Below, one piece after another: positions 1 through 13,700 of a stretch of DNA of 64,000 bases. The DNA is from Cinnamomum chago (lineage: Eukaryota > Streptophyta > Magnoliopsida > Laurales > Lauraceae), in NCBI GenBank assembly GCA_038049695.1, contig CP142452.1, forward strand, positions 78,767,501 through 78,831,500, written 5' to 3'. The position numbers and the translations under genes are program-made. Under the pieces are notes generated by a model that searched no databases, was not told where the DNA came from, and was given only the letters and a program-made list of their open reading frames with translations. The first letter of the stretch is position 1; every line of letters starts with the position of its first letter.

Positions 1-486
1 TATTATTGAATGATTACAATTGTAGCATTATTATAACTGCGAGTAGCTGTCAGATCAAATAGTAAATCCCAAAATATGAAAATGCTGTGCTCCTTAGGAT
101 GAAGCAGCACTTTCTCAACTTTTATGCTTTTGTAATGTGAACCATACATTTACTCATAACTGCTTTAAGCATGTGTCTTAAATTGATTAGTTTCTTTAAT
201 TGTCTATTATCCTAATCGTACTTTGTTGTTTTAGTTTATTTTTCCCGCAAAGCTTGTACTTCAATTAGTTTATCCAGTTCATGTTGAAGTAGTTGTGTGC
301 ATATTAAGCTGATAGGCTATTAACCTTACAGTTGGATCTCGTGCATGGGGAACATCAAAGGGCCTATCCTTGGTATCAGTCATAACTTCAGCATCATTAA
401 TAAATCTAGCCTCACTAGTAGTATAATGTATTTAAGTCCATTGTGCATTTCAGTTATACCGTTCTGAAGTTAAAAGTATTTTGCAG
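1..486 (+). other. intron of the SET gene (partial)
   Basis: AT-rich sequence with T-rich stretches, ending in TTGCAG at the first visible exon. No coding or repeat signal recognised. Confidence 0.6.
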
Positions 487-567
487 ATTCCTTTTGCAGA
501 TTTCCTTAACCACGATGGAGTTTCAGAGACAGTATTACTCAGTGATGAAGGCAAACAGATTTCAGAG
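487..567 (+). CDS. SET gene exon with the NH motif
   Basis: This 27-codon exon lies between AG at 485-486 and GT at 568 and is in phase 0 at both ends. It encodes IPFADFLNHDGVSETVLLSD and seven more residues. The N-H pair is the SET cofactor/pseudoknot motif; this subgroup has NHDG where many SET proteins have NHS. Confidence 0.88.
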
Positions 568-3500
568 GTAGCTTTCCTCTTTTATCATATTATGTGAGTC
601 TATTGCAGTTATTGAAAGTTTTGCATAGTACTGTTCCTTTCTATATTTTGCATAGTTTTGAAGACTAGTGAGCGTCACTAGAAAGCAACCAGGGCATGTG
701 ATGTTATGGAGCATAAGTTTTACTTGGGGAACATGATTTTATGCAGCCTTATGGAGCTCTATACTGAGCCCTTCTTTTTATTTTAGATATTTAAATAAGA
801 ACCATGTAACTCATTGATCAACACTCATTTCTTCCTCTTTCTTCTTTTCTAATTTCCTCTACCTCTTGAAATCTGAGATTTCTTGAGGGATTCTGTTATT
901 ATATTCTACTTGGTATTAGAGTGGGCTGTTGGAATGCAACTCATACGAGGGTATTTATTCCTTTCCTATCTTGAGAGCTTAATTGTAATTCAATTCATAT
1001 ACCAAGGATATTTTGGTCTTTTTCACTAGCTACCCTAAATTAATAAGATCCGTGTTTCAGCAGTCCATCCTGCAATCTATCCCATTGAGACTGCATAAGT
1101 TGATTGTCATTACACAATTCTGTCTATACATGTGCTCTCCTGTGGGGATGGGGATTCCAAAACTTGACAACAGTCCTATGTTCTGGTAGATCTTGATTCA
1201 AGAGGCTTTGGAGCTTTTGGGTCATCTAGAGGTTGGTATGATTTTTAGGGCCTTCTTGTTTGCAGGATGCAGATAGGTTTCATGGTCTTAGCTTGGCTGG
1301 ATCTTTCTAGTGATGTGTTTGGAGTTAAACTTTTTCTATCCTAATGAGTGTTGAACTCTTTTACCCAACCCTAGCTCGATGGGATTGTTAATAACCAGTA
1401 ACACCAAAAGCTTGAGTTGTTACTGAACGGCATAACAATTTATATCAATACTCCCCCTTGAACGGGAGTTTGTTCAAATTCAAAACTCAACAGATAGACG
1501 GAACAGACAGATGGAGGTAAGTGACGTCTGGCTCCAATACTATGTTAATAACCATTAACACCAAAAGCTCAAGCTGTTAGTGAACGGCATAACAATTTAT
1601 ATTAACAGGGTTAAGGCTAAAAAAACGAAGGATGATGGTGATGATAATGATGGTGATGATGATGAGATGCAATGTTTATGTTGTTACACAATAATTAGGG
1701 CCTGTTTATGCTTTTATCTTGGATTCTTTTGGTGTCTTTGGTGATTTCCCAACTCCTAGGAAGGATCATTCTCATTTCCATTTCGAAGCGAAGTTATGCT
1801 CTTTTTTTCTCCTCACTATATGTTTTCAGGGAAACTTATATTTTCAAGAAAAAACATCTCTTATCCAGAAAAACATAAAGTAACTGGTTGGGCAGGAACC
1901 ATGGTTCTGAGCCTTTCTGTCTATGATATATGCGTAAGTGTGTTTCTTTCTAGAGATATAAATGGTTGTCTGTCTTAAATTTTTTCATTAAGATCTGTTT
2001 TTTGACATGGTTCTGGTGTGACCTTTTATCATATTTTTTATAAAGTCATTTTTGGCTGGTAGATTCGTGTTCAGATATTAGTTCAAATTCATCTTGTTCT
2101 TTGTGGATGAATAGGTGTGGGGTTGTGGTTTGAACAATGTTATCTTTTTATCTTTGTTGTGTGCAAACATGGTCTATTGTGTCATTACAGTCTGTTGTGT
2201 GTTAAATCTGATTGTTATTCCTTTAACTGCGCTTATTGTAAAGAAGACATAATTGGGCCTGAGGTGAATTGGCACATGGGCCTAAACAATGGACCTATGG
2301 GTCAGATGATTGTATGTATCTGTATAATCAGTATAATCCTTTTTTGTAATCTGTTAAGATAGGAAGAAGGTAGTTTGTATTCATTGTAATCTTTTGGATT
2401 AGTTTTCCTTCTGTCACATCCTGAATCCGGGGCCCATTCGGATTTCAGACCATGACTAATTAATCAGAAACCAGCATAAATCAAATCTTCATCATAAGCA
2501 TAAATCAGGAGTTTACTGAATTATTTAATAACTAGCACCAAGTCCATAATAATAAAATTAACAAACTAAATACAGCTCACACACTGAAATTCATAAGTTC
2601 GATCCTACCACATGTTATTCATAAGATCACTCCTGTCGAAGTTAGGGGAGTGTGTACTCAAATTCGATTGAAGACTTTATCCAGGAAGTCTTAAAAACAT
2701 TTGGTACATTTATGTTTCATTAGGAGCAGTGTTAAGGAAAATGCTAGATTTGGTTCATTGCAAATGAATAAGATGCAACTGTGATGAGCTGAATTGTTCA
2801 AAGCCATTGTGCCTGTTTAGCTCAGGTTTCATTCTGGACAGGTGAGGCTCGTTCCCTTCTGAAAAATCAGCTGAAAGGGTCAAATCAAGCTGCAATTCTG
2901 GAAGCAATCTCAAAATCAGCTGGAGCCTTGGTTAAATGTAAAATCTCTTCCAGGGAGTTGTTTATCCTTGTTTGATATGATAGACAGATAAAAGAACAAT
3001 TGTCCTTCAACAACCTCAGGACAATTCTGCTGAATTTTCTCGAGGAGCTGCCCAAAGCTTCCCTAGACCCGGTCCAAAATTAAACCTTTGGCAAACAGCA
3101 CAGTTGTGTACAATGGAGTTATTCCTCTATGATGTAACTGTTTAATGCTTTTTGTGTAGGCTATTGCTGACAGGGATTATGACTCTGGGGACCAGGTTAG
3201 AACAGATTTTTTTATATTTCTTTTCTAGTGAATTGTTCTATTTTATTGATAAATTACTGGTTCTTATTATTGTTTCAATCTAAGCTGTTTTGAAAGTATA
3301 ATTACCAAAGACCTGGCTACGTCTGATTCGTTTTATGATATGGGCAAATCATATTTTCATTCTTCTATACATCTCGTCATGGGTTTCTCCTAGCTGGATG
3401 TTGATTTACAATAGCAAATAATGACTGACTCAAATGGCTGAGGACTAACTTCATATGCAAAAAAACCTAACATTTGTAGCTTATAATTGATAGCTCTTCT

Positions 3501-6500
3501 AGTTCTTCTATACTCCATTCGCCCTCCTCAAACAACAATTGGATCTTCATCTAGAAGATCATTCATATCTTTCTGTTGGTTTCTTTTGAGAAGGTGTGGT
3601 AGCCTGTTCATGATGTCAATCTTGAGCCACCTGTTCTTGGTTTCAAAGATTGGGTGACTCTAAACCTGTATCAATCTCCTGTTATGACCAAGTCTGGTCC
3701 CATGTCTCTGCTTACGCTCTAGGCAAACAACCCTTTGCGTGAATTGATTCAATCCATGGTCCACATCCCATGCATCTTTGTCACATTCTGAGTAAGTGTA
3801 CCCATGTTTTGCATAGAATGGTCACTATTGTGTGTGAGACGGTGGAGGTTCTGAATTAACTGTGTCACACTTTGGGTCAATGCTTGGACCATTCCTTGAA
3901 GTTGTTCCTTCCTATTTTACTGCTTTTTGAGGCATATTGCGACATGTATTTGTTACGCGGTAATCAGAGTCAAGATATGTTGACAATATGGCTGAGAGAA
4001 GGACTGTTTAAGGGCCTTATAGGTGAATTATAGCCATTGAATTTCAAGAGCAGATTCAAGAAGAATTGGAATATAGAAATTGGGTAAAGAAGGAGAATAT
4101 AATGTGGCCTGATTTTGGGAAAAAAAAATCTGACGGTTGAAATTCTACCGAAATTTTGGTAGAGTTTCCACTGTAATTGGGGCTTTGGAATTTTGCAAAA
4201 AAGAAAGAAAGAAAAAAAAAAAAAAAAAGAGGAGATAGGAGGGAAAGAAGATGGCAGGAAGTAACTGTAGAAGTTAAATGGAATGCAAGAAACTCGGCCA
4301 CAACTTTCTTGCTCTGATACTTATTTGATGTAATCCAAATCACTCAAAAGGAGGATGGGATCTCCAATCTACTGTTCGTTAGTTTTTGCAAGAAAGGTCT
4401 GCAACTTTGGACCTCTTTGAACTCCACTAAGGAGAGGATAAATAACCATTGAATCGCAACAAATCAGAACTGTATGAATGAAAGGATCAACAGATTCCAA
4501 ACTATCAATTTCTCAAAACTATTATATTCAAAATATAAGATCTGTCCTTGTGTTTGGAACAGCAACCCCTTTATATGCAATATTCATGGTAGGGTCCTTT
4601 TCAAAATAAAACTCTAAACTACATTACATAAGAGAATTTTTAACTCAACTTGCTTAATATAAAAGAATCCTAATGCAACTATAATTAGAAGAGACAAATT
4701 AAATGAAGAACTCCTAACATAAATCTGTCGCTGGATGGAACTGTGTAGGGAATAGGCTATGGCCTGTGGGCCTTCTGTTTGGGCTGGGCCTGATTTAGGC
4801 CTGATTCTTGGATTGCATCATGATATGAATGACATAATTGTCAAGTCTGACTAGCCAAGACATCCCAAAAGAGCTTAAGCTTTTGCGATGTATTGGCTAG
4901 TTGGTCTCGACATGATATCTAAGTCAGGTTTTCCAACCTTGGGGAACAACGCCTCCTATGGGTTCGAACTCGCGACCTGGTGTGGTTCTGATACCATGTA
5001 AAGTCTGACCAGCCACCCACCCACGCGACTTGGGGAAATAATGCCTCCCCGGGATTTGAGCTCATGACCTGGCGTGGCTCTAATACAATGTCAAGTCCGA
5101 CCAGCCAATACATACAAAAGACTAATCTACTTAAGAACCCCCATTGAGCGGGACACCATTCGAATTCACAACCCAAACGTGCCTACCCACATGAGATGTG
5201 CCTGCCCACGTGACCTGGGGGAATAATGCCTCCCTGGGGCTTGAACTCGCAACCTGCTGAGGCTCTGATACCATGTCATGTCCGACTAGACAATACATCC
5301 CAAAAGCTTACAAGAATGAGTATAATTATTTATACTTCTGTTTAGTTATATACTACTACAAGTTACTGATAAAAAAAATATACTACTGCAAGTTTTGAAC
5401 AATAGTAGTTATGTATAATTCTGCAAGACTGAATATGAATTTTGATTTCCTGATACTGGTGTTTGCCTTTCTCAGGTTTTTATAAGCTATGGGAAGTTTT
5501 CAAACGCCACACTTTTACTGGATTTTGGTTTTACCCTTCCTTGTAACATTCATGATCAGGTAGGATCAATTCTTATCCAAAATTTTTATCAAGACCATGT
5601 TGTGATATATCTTAGCTTTTCTCTTTCTCATGTATTAATTATTGTGCATCACATCTAGAGCTGCCAATGGGCCAGTTTCAGGCTGGACTTAAGGAATGGA
5701 GGACCTGGATCCAAGTTCATCTCCAATACAGATCTCAGGCCTTGAGCTCGCGAATGAGAAATGTAGGAGGCTCAAGCCTGCCTGTTAAAGGCCCTAGTCT
5801 CATTAAAGCCCTGTTTCAATCATTGAGCTCTTTTTACCATCCAAATAAACACTTAAATTAGTTTTGGAAATTCTTATGGTATACATCTAACACATGCACA
5901 CACATGTATATATAATGTTAAGATCTATGTATAACTTGTAGGAACAGGAACAACAATATTGGTACTTCTGCACGCCACAATAAGAAGTAGTGCACTATTT
6001 TCTGCAGGCCCTTGTGTATCTTATGTAACCAATACCCAGTAGATAGCTGTAGGTAGCTTTGTATCTTTTTTTAATCTTTTAAGATGAGTTAGAATAGATG
6101 TAATTACAATCATTGGGGTAATGATTGCCCATAAGTACAGATCATCTTTGCAATCTCAAGGTGGAAATTTCATTCAACAAAGTCATTTCTTCTCTGTCTC
6201 ATCACTTCTCCTTTCTGGTTCAAATTTTAATGTTACTATAACTAGAGTTCAACAGGCCTGGAACCAAGGCCCTAGTCTGGTCTGATAAGGAATCTGGACC
6301 TTAAAGCTGGGTCTGGGCCCAGACTGTTGGACCTTTTGGACAGACTGACTTATTATTATTACACTGGCTCATGTGGGCTCTTGTCGGATTTATATTTATT
6401 GACAGCCTTAATCAAATGTGATGGCATTTCATTTCTACCTGATCTCATTTCCATCTTTACATAGTATGCATTAATGGAGTTCTAATATCATCTGAGAACT

Positions 6501-7667
6501 GATCAATGTCTAAATTGTTGACTGTACTTATCTACTAGGTCAAAGGAATATCATGTATTTCCATTTTGATGCATGGACTCCTTCCAATGGAAATTACCAT
6601 GGAGACCAGTTTCTCAAGTCTCGTTTGCATGATATTCATATAGTTAAGCCTTCTAAAAAAAGTTTTTTTATAATTATTTGTATCATATATCTTAGTTGCC
6701 GCATTGCATAAATTAAAAAGAAAAATAAAATACTTTCTCCAAAATTGAAACAGCACATTGGTACAAGTCAACTATATGATAGTGGAGCCTGTTAAAAATT
6801 TTGCTTTCGTAAAAAAACTTTTTTCTTTCTTTCTTTCTTTCACACAAGTCTGCCTTTTCTTTTTGAAACTTTCATGAATTAGGTAATTTTAAAAGGGCCC
6901 TTAATTTTCAGAAAACCCCACCTTAGCATGAAACTAAATTGATTTTCAGATGCCTTCTTTTATCGAAATATCTTTGCTCCATTACTCTCCTCCATAATTT
7001 CATAGTGCAGCTTATAAGTTTAATCCTATGATAGTTGGTGCAACTTTAAATATCTTTGTTGTTCCTGTATATATTCAACACTTCTTTTCCATTCATCAAG
7101 AATTTTCTCTGTCATTAAGATATTATTGAAGAACCTAGTTAACCAAACCAATCCAATTTTTTCTAAGCATTTCCAAGCCTCTATTGGAATGCTAATAAAT
7201 ATAATATCCAAATGTTATTCTGAATGAACAAGAAGAAGGAAAGGTGTATAATATTGTTTCATTTCCAAAGCAATGTTTAAATTAGCACAGCACTAGAAGA
7301 ATTTGTCAAGATTCAGCATGGTGTAATGGCTAATGCGTGTCCAACACTAGCAACGCAACCGAATTCAGACATTAAATGCAATCAGGTCCAAAAACTAGCT
7401 CCATACTTTATTTTTTCAGGGGTGCTATGTGTAATCTAGTAAATTGGTACTGATAGACATCCCTAGAGCAACTGAGTGGGTCCAATTGATCATGAGTGGG
7501 GCCTAATTATTGGCTCTCTCTGTGTTTGTTTCCCTGCATACAGAAAAATGTCTCCAACCCTCCAGTTTGCATTTAGCTATATGTGCACATCCCTGGGAAG
7601 CCCACCTATGATCAATCCAACCCTCTCCTCACTCCTCAGTGAATTGGCAACCACCTGAGTTTGAAAT

Positions 7668-7744
<77 letters not shown>

Positions 7745-10700
7745 CATACACCCAAATTTTGTTTGCATATTTTTTAGGCTTAACATCTGATTTATTGTTG
7801 GCAAAACTTTCTTCACGTTTGACAAGTCAATTCATTTACTCTAGGTTGAGATTTGGATGTGTGTACCTCCACATGATCCTTTACATACAATGAAAGTGGA
7901 GCTTTTGCATCAACATTTTATGCCAACCATCAAGGAGTTTGACTCTAGTCAGAGTTCATTCATTATCAGGTCGGTATTAATATTATACTTCTTACTTTTG
8001 TTCCATATGTGACATGTTTTTGTTTTTAATCATTTGTGTGTGGATGCCATTTAAATAGAAGTTTATTGTATTACCTTCGGAAAACCAAAGGATGATGCTC
8101 TAACTGCATTGAGAAATGAGTACCATAGTCCTTATATGCAACTGCTCAAACTTATGAATGGGCAAAGGAACATCAACAATACATGGTTACAGAAGATTCT
8201 CTCAGAAAAGAGTATCTATAGTCCTTGATGACTGGTTTGTAGGCTAAAAGAGAGGATGGAATATGAGGGAGGAAATTAGTCTTCAAGTGTCTTTAATTTA
8301 GTTAGTATCTCAAACATATAAATTGCTTTCTCGAAATGACAAACTCCTTTAACATTGTTATCTGGAAATTTCAACATGAATGAGAAATCAATATTTTTGA
8401 TTTTTCTTTGAGGAACAATAGCATATGGATTTATATAATTGATGGGCAAGCTTATGCAATAGATTATGCAATTGGGTGGGAACATTGCTAGATTGGGGCA
8501 AATCTATTGTAGTAAATTGCATTCTCCACGTACAAGGTCGTTTGAAATTCAACGTGTATAGTGTAGTTAGAAGGAAAGCAGGGTTAGTGGGATTAGAAGA
8601 GTTTTTCGCTATCATGATGACATTGTATTAAAAGCTTTCTAGGGCCTATGGGTACTATGCACTTTAGTATTTGTAATCATCTGAGAGGCATTAAAGAATT
8701 TTTTCTCACATGATTTTCTCAGTCTTTTTATAGAGGAGATTTCATGATTGAGGAGGGTAATAAGTGTAGAATGGATAAGGCCCAGTCCAATAGGATCCAT
8801 CAGAACAGGGCCCAGCCCATGAACAGAAATATCTCACATGTGGGATTTGGCTAGATTGGGTCAACAATGTATATTATTTTATTCCTGTCTTAGCTAGATT
8901 ATAATCTCCTTTTTTAGTTAGATTGTTTAATTAAATCTGTAATGGCCTCAATTAGGCCCTGACTGTAGCCATTCATATGGCAAGCCATTTATAGTATATT
9001 AATCTAAGAGGTTTTTGGATTGAATTTTGACCGTCAGTTACGATTTTGAATCTTTTCAGTTTTCACCACAGTTATCTCATTCAAACTACCTTTGAAGCCA
9101 CCACTCTGTTCCCACTTTTCCACTTTTGAAACTTCTACATCTCCCTTTTTATCCAAAACTCCATCATTCCCTTTTTCTCATTTCTTCTTGTCCCATCATG
9201 GTAACCTTTTATTTATTTATTTTCTTTCTATGATTTATGGCTATTTTTTTATAATGCATAAATGCTGGTCATACCTGTGCTGAGCACGGGTTATTATGCT
9301 AGTGTGTATGTATAGAGATCGATCCTCACAATGGAATAGTAGAATAGTGTGGAGAATTGTCCCTTTTCATATGATCTAAAGTCTTCTCCTTCCTCTGATC
9401 ACCTCAACAATAAGAACTCCAAAATTAAGTGAAATTTCTTTCGAAAAGGAATGCATTATGTAACTTTTTATAAAACAATTTTTGTGTGAGTGTTTCTAAA
9501 TTTTTTATATTTAGTATAGGGTCTCCATTTTGGAAGGCTGGATTTTTTTTTCATTTTTTTTTTTACAAATATGCATCTTTTATTCTGTATAAAAGCTTTT
9601 GTACATTGAGTCTAATTAGATTTTGTTACTGGTCCAAAAAAAAGAGAAATATAAATAGAGTGGACCCGTGTGACTGCTAATGTGTTTGAGACTATGGGTG
9701 CAACTTGGGTCAGGCCAAGACTTGCTAGGTCATTTGTGGAGCTTGCTCCAGTGGCTCTTGAATATGAGATCTTCCGTAGGTATTTCTGATGCACGCATTT
9801 AAAGGAAGGGCTTAACTAGACTATGTAGGGTCCACTTTTCTCAACAAAACTGTACAAGGGAATTGTGAAGACCCTCTACTTGTGCTTCCAAGAAGATGGT
9901 CCTTTTTAAGAACTCTTTGTTGTTATCTTATTTGCTTTAATATAAAACTCTTAAATCTCTAAGGTGCTATAAGTTCCTTTCTTGCTTTGGGATAGTTACG
10001 ACTAGGCTTTTTTATTTTTTTTTCCAATCAGCTGTTGAGGTAAAATCTTATTATGGCTGGGTTTCTTATTTGCCTATAGAACTTTGTAATGGGTATGGTT
10101 CATGACATTGCTGTAGCCACCTCATTTTGGCACCCCATTTGTCGGTTAAAGAGCATCTTTGCTATTGTTGTCCCATTTTACCCTTCTTAAATATTCTTAA
10201 AGGCATCCAATAGAGATTTGGGATATTCCCCATACCACTTTCATTCATACAATCCAAAGGAGAAAGAAATGACCATATAGCTGCCAACCCTATCTGTGCC
10301 ATCCTAAAAACACATGTCCTTTGTATCGATCCCCCTATGTGATTTCTTTTTAAACAAAAAGAAATATATTTGGAATAATATCCTAGAAGATAGTTGAAGT
10401 CATAATTATCTTCACAAAGCACGTCACCCAATATTAGGCCAACCCAACTCTTTAAAAAGATCCCTATGGGGTCGTTTGTTTGCGCTCATTTACATATGTG
10501 AATGATTCACATGCGCAATGGTTACACATTGTCATGTTTGCACGCACTGATTTACGCATGTGCATAAATGAGGTGTGAAAATGGTGTAAATAAGGCATTT
10601 ATTTTACACACCAAGATTTTCACTCCTCACCTTCAAAGGTGTGAAAATGACTCACCCCCTCTTGCAAAAAGCGGCAGTACATTCTTCGCACGATGATTTT

Positions 10701-13700
10701 TTTTTCTCATGTGGACGCTGGCAAACACCTTTATTTTTTATTCTTGTGGGGCCCATTTTTATAATCCAAGCTATTCAATTTGTTTGTTGCACTGATAAAC
10801 TTCAATATCTTGAAGCTTATTATCTTAAATCTCCATAGGTATTGAGTAATTTGTGAAAAAGTTCAAAGCAAATAGATCTAATTTTCTACACTTTTGTGGG
10901 CTCCCTATTGTTGATCTGAACCATCTAATATTCTTGTATTAATGGTAAGATATAATATCATCATCATCATCAAAGCCTTGGCTACATGAATTTTGTTTCT
11001 CCATTCTGATTTGTCCTGAGCCAAATCCTCATAAAGTTGCACATCTTTAGATCTATTAATGGTAAACATCAAGATGTATAATTTCATATCTTAATTCTTC
11101 ATGGATTTTGAGAAATTTGTGAAAAAGTAAAAAAAAAAAAAAAAAGCCATTTACATCTAAAATCATTGGATGTACTCATTTACTCCTATGAAATGGTGAT
11201 TTTGAAAAACATGGTAATGTGTTTCACATGTGTAACATTTGCATATGCGACATTTACGCATGGGCCAGTTATATATGTAAAGCCCATTTTCCTATCCCAT
11301 GCATAAGAAGCAAACAACCCGTAAGGACTCTTCATAAAGGAGGTACAGCCCTCTCTAGAGATGGAAGTTGGTGGAGACCTCTCCATTCCCACCTACTCGT
11401 CCCCCAGTTCCTTAAAAGGCCATATAGTTCTCTGCTGAAAAAGGAAAAAAAAAGTTTAGGACAACACAATATCTCGAGGAAAGAGACAGTCTAGGAAGCA
11501 TTCAAGACAGCATAAGAAAGAGCATCACTCAACTCTTAGGAAGTCTACTTTTCTGAAGGCTTGAGCTCTTATCTTCAAGCACTCTTGAAGCACAAAGGGC
11601 CTTCAGATTTGCACTGAGAATCCAATGAACTCGATCCTTTCTCTTCCTTTCAAGGGGTCATTTGTTTGTAATCGTTTAAATATGTAAATGATTCCCGCGC
11701 GTAATGGTTATGCATCATAACGTTCATTTGCATGTGGTGCATACATAAGAGAGTGAAAATGGTGTGTAAATTAGACCATTTGCACACCAGAATTTTCACA
11801 TGTATATAGGTGTGAAAGTGATTGACGCACCTCTTGAAAAAAGGTTCCAATAGAGTCTCTTATGCGGTGATTGCATTCCTGTGGGCCCCATCAGCTACCT
11901 TTATTTTATCTCATTCCTGTGGGCCCCATATTTGTAATCCAAATCAGCCATTTTGTGTGAAAGTGATTCACACCCCTCTTGAAGAAAGCTTCCAATAGAG
12001 TCTCTTATGCGGTGATTGCATTCCTGTGGGTCCCATCAGCTACCTTTATTTTTTCTCATTCCTGTGGGCCCCATATTTGTAATCCAAATAATCCATTTTG
12101 TTTATTGAACTAATAAACTCCAAAACCTTGAGCTAATTATGTTAAATCTTCATGAATTTTGAGCAATTTGTGAAAAGTCCCAACCTGTAGATCTAAGTTT
12201 GTGCATCTGTGCGCCTCCAATTCATGATACAAACTGTTCAATATTCTTTTATTAATGATAAATATCAAGAAGTTTAGTTTCATATCTTAATTCTTCATGG
12301 ACTATGAGAAATTTTTGAAAAAAAAATCCAAATGAATCAAAAACTGTTGGTATACTCATTTACTCATGTGAAATGGTGATTTTGACAAACATGGTAATGT
12401 GTTTCACATTTGCAATATTTGCATATGTTGCATTTACCTATGTAAATCTCATTTTCCTATCATGTATAAAAGGCAAACGAACCCTGATGGTAATGAATTA
12501 TAATCATGTTTACATTCTACTCAGCATCTTTAACATTATAGATTCATTCATCTAATCTTGTTTAGTATCTCATTCTTGTGAAAGGTAGCAAGGGAAGAAG
12601 AGACAATATTCTCTGTGAATTCGATGATCCCTTTGAGGGTCTCATTCTTTGATTATATAGATACAAGTTGTTATAAGTGTTACAGGAATTGAGGCAATTA
12701 GCTAAATTACAATCATTCTATTCTAATTAGATCTCCTAATAAGGCAGGAAATAAAATACATAGCTGTACAACCGATGCTTATTTTGACCCACAAGTTGGG
12801 CCTTTTCTGCCATGGGTTGTGACCCACTGACCCATTGGACCATGACCCACTAACCCACTTGACACCCCCCCTCAAATTGATGCGGGTGAATCAACGAGCA
12901 TCAATTTGCCAACCAAGAACTGGTGACGTGGCCGAGGAAGTCCCTTGGTAAAAATATCAGCAATTTGAAGACTAGTAGGGACATGAGGAAGAGTGATGGC
13001 TTCACGCACAAAGGCATCACGTATGTAATGACAAGTTACTTCAATGTGCTTTGTGCGTTCATGGAAGACAGGATTTTCAGTAATCCGTATGGCACTGGTA
13101 TTGTCAGCATGGAGAGGTGTGGGTCCAGATTGTGGAAATCCAAGCTCAGTAAGGAGACCCCGAAGCCAAATAATTTCAGAAGTGGCGGCCGACATCGCGC
13201 GATATTCGGCTTCTGTGGATGATTTGGAGACTTTATCTTGTTTCTTACACTTCCAAGAGATCAACGAGTCCCCTAAGAACATGCACCAGCCCGTGGTAGA
13301 CCGTCGACTATCTGGGCAACCAGCCCAGTCAGAGTCGGAGTAAGCGATGAGAGAAGTCGAATTGCCCACAAGAAAGAACAGGCCACGAGATGGTGTATGA
13401 AGAACATAGCGAAGAATGCGCCGCACAGCAACCAGGTGGAGATGGCGTGGTTGTGTCATGAACTGACTAACCAGATTCACCGCATATGAGATATCAGGCC
13501 GAGTGATAGTCAAATAGATCAAACTGCCGACCAAGCGGCGATACATTGTGGCATCAGGAAGAAGATCACCTGTATCTTGTGCGAGTTGAAGATTGGCCTC
13601 AACAGGAGTATCCACAGGAGTTGAGTTTTGAAGACCAGCCGTCTCAATGAGATCCATAGCATATTTGTGCTGATCGAGGATAAGACCTTTCGCGGACTGA

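Larger units (their letters stand above)
5560..7844 (+). other. SET gene intron carrying a hAT-like element and a CT/CA microsatellite
   Basis: Noncoding. Holds the hAT-like unit (5656-6410), a TTTC run near 6820-6842 and the (CT)n(CA)n tract at 7671-7742. Open frames across the microsatellite are repeat artefacts. Confidence 0.6.
7970..12576 (+). other. first part of the 10.6 kb SET gene intron
   Basis: Noncoding. Contains a Helitron-like element ending at 9302 and the two related MITE copies (10,468-11,320 and 11,654-12,484). The rest shows no recognised coding content. Confidence 0.6.

Noticed and set aside
7316..7375. tRNA- or SINE-like words (GGTGTAATGGCTAATGCG)
   Set aside because: No cloverleaf can be drawn, and no proper B box or acceptor stem pairs; too weak for a tRNA gene or SINE call.
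7577..7893. Open frames of Ser-Leu, His-Thr or Arg-Glu repeats
   Set aside because: They are translations of the (CT)n(CA)n microsatellite.
12923..13343. Plus-strand open frames of about 99 codons
   Set aside because: Shadows of the minus-strand Copia RT/RNase H frame.
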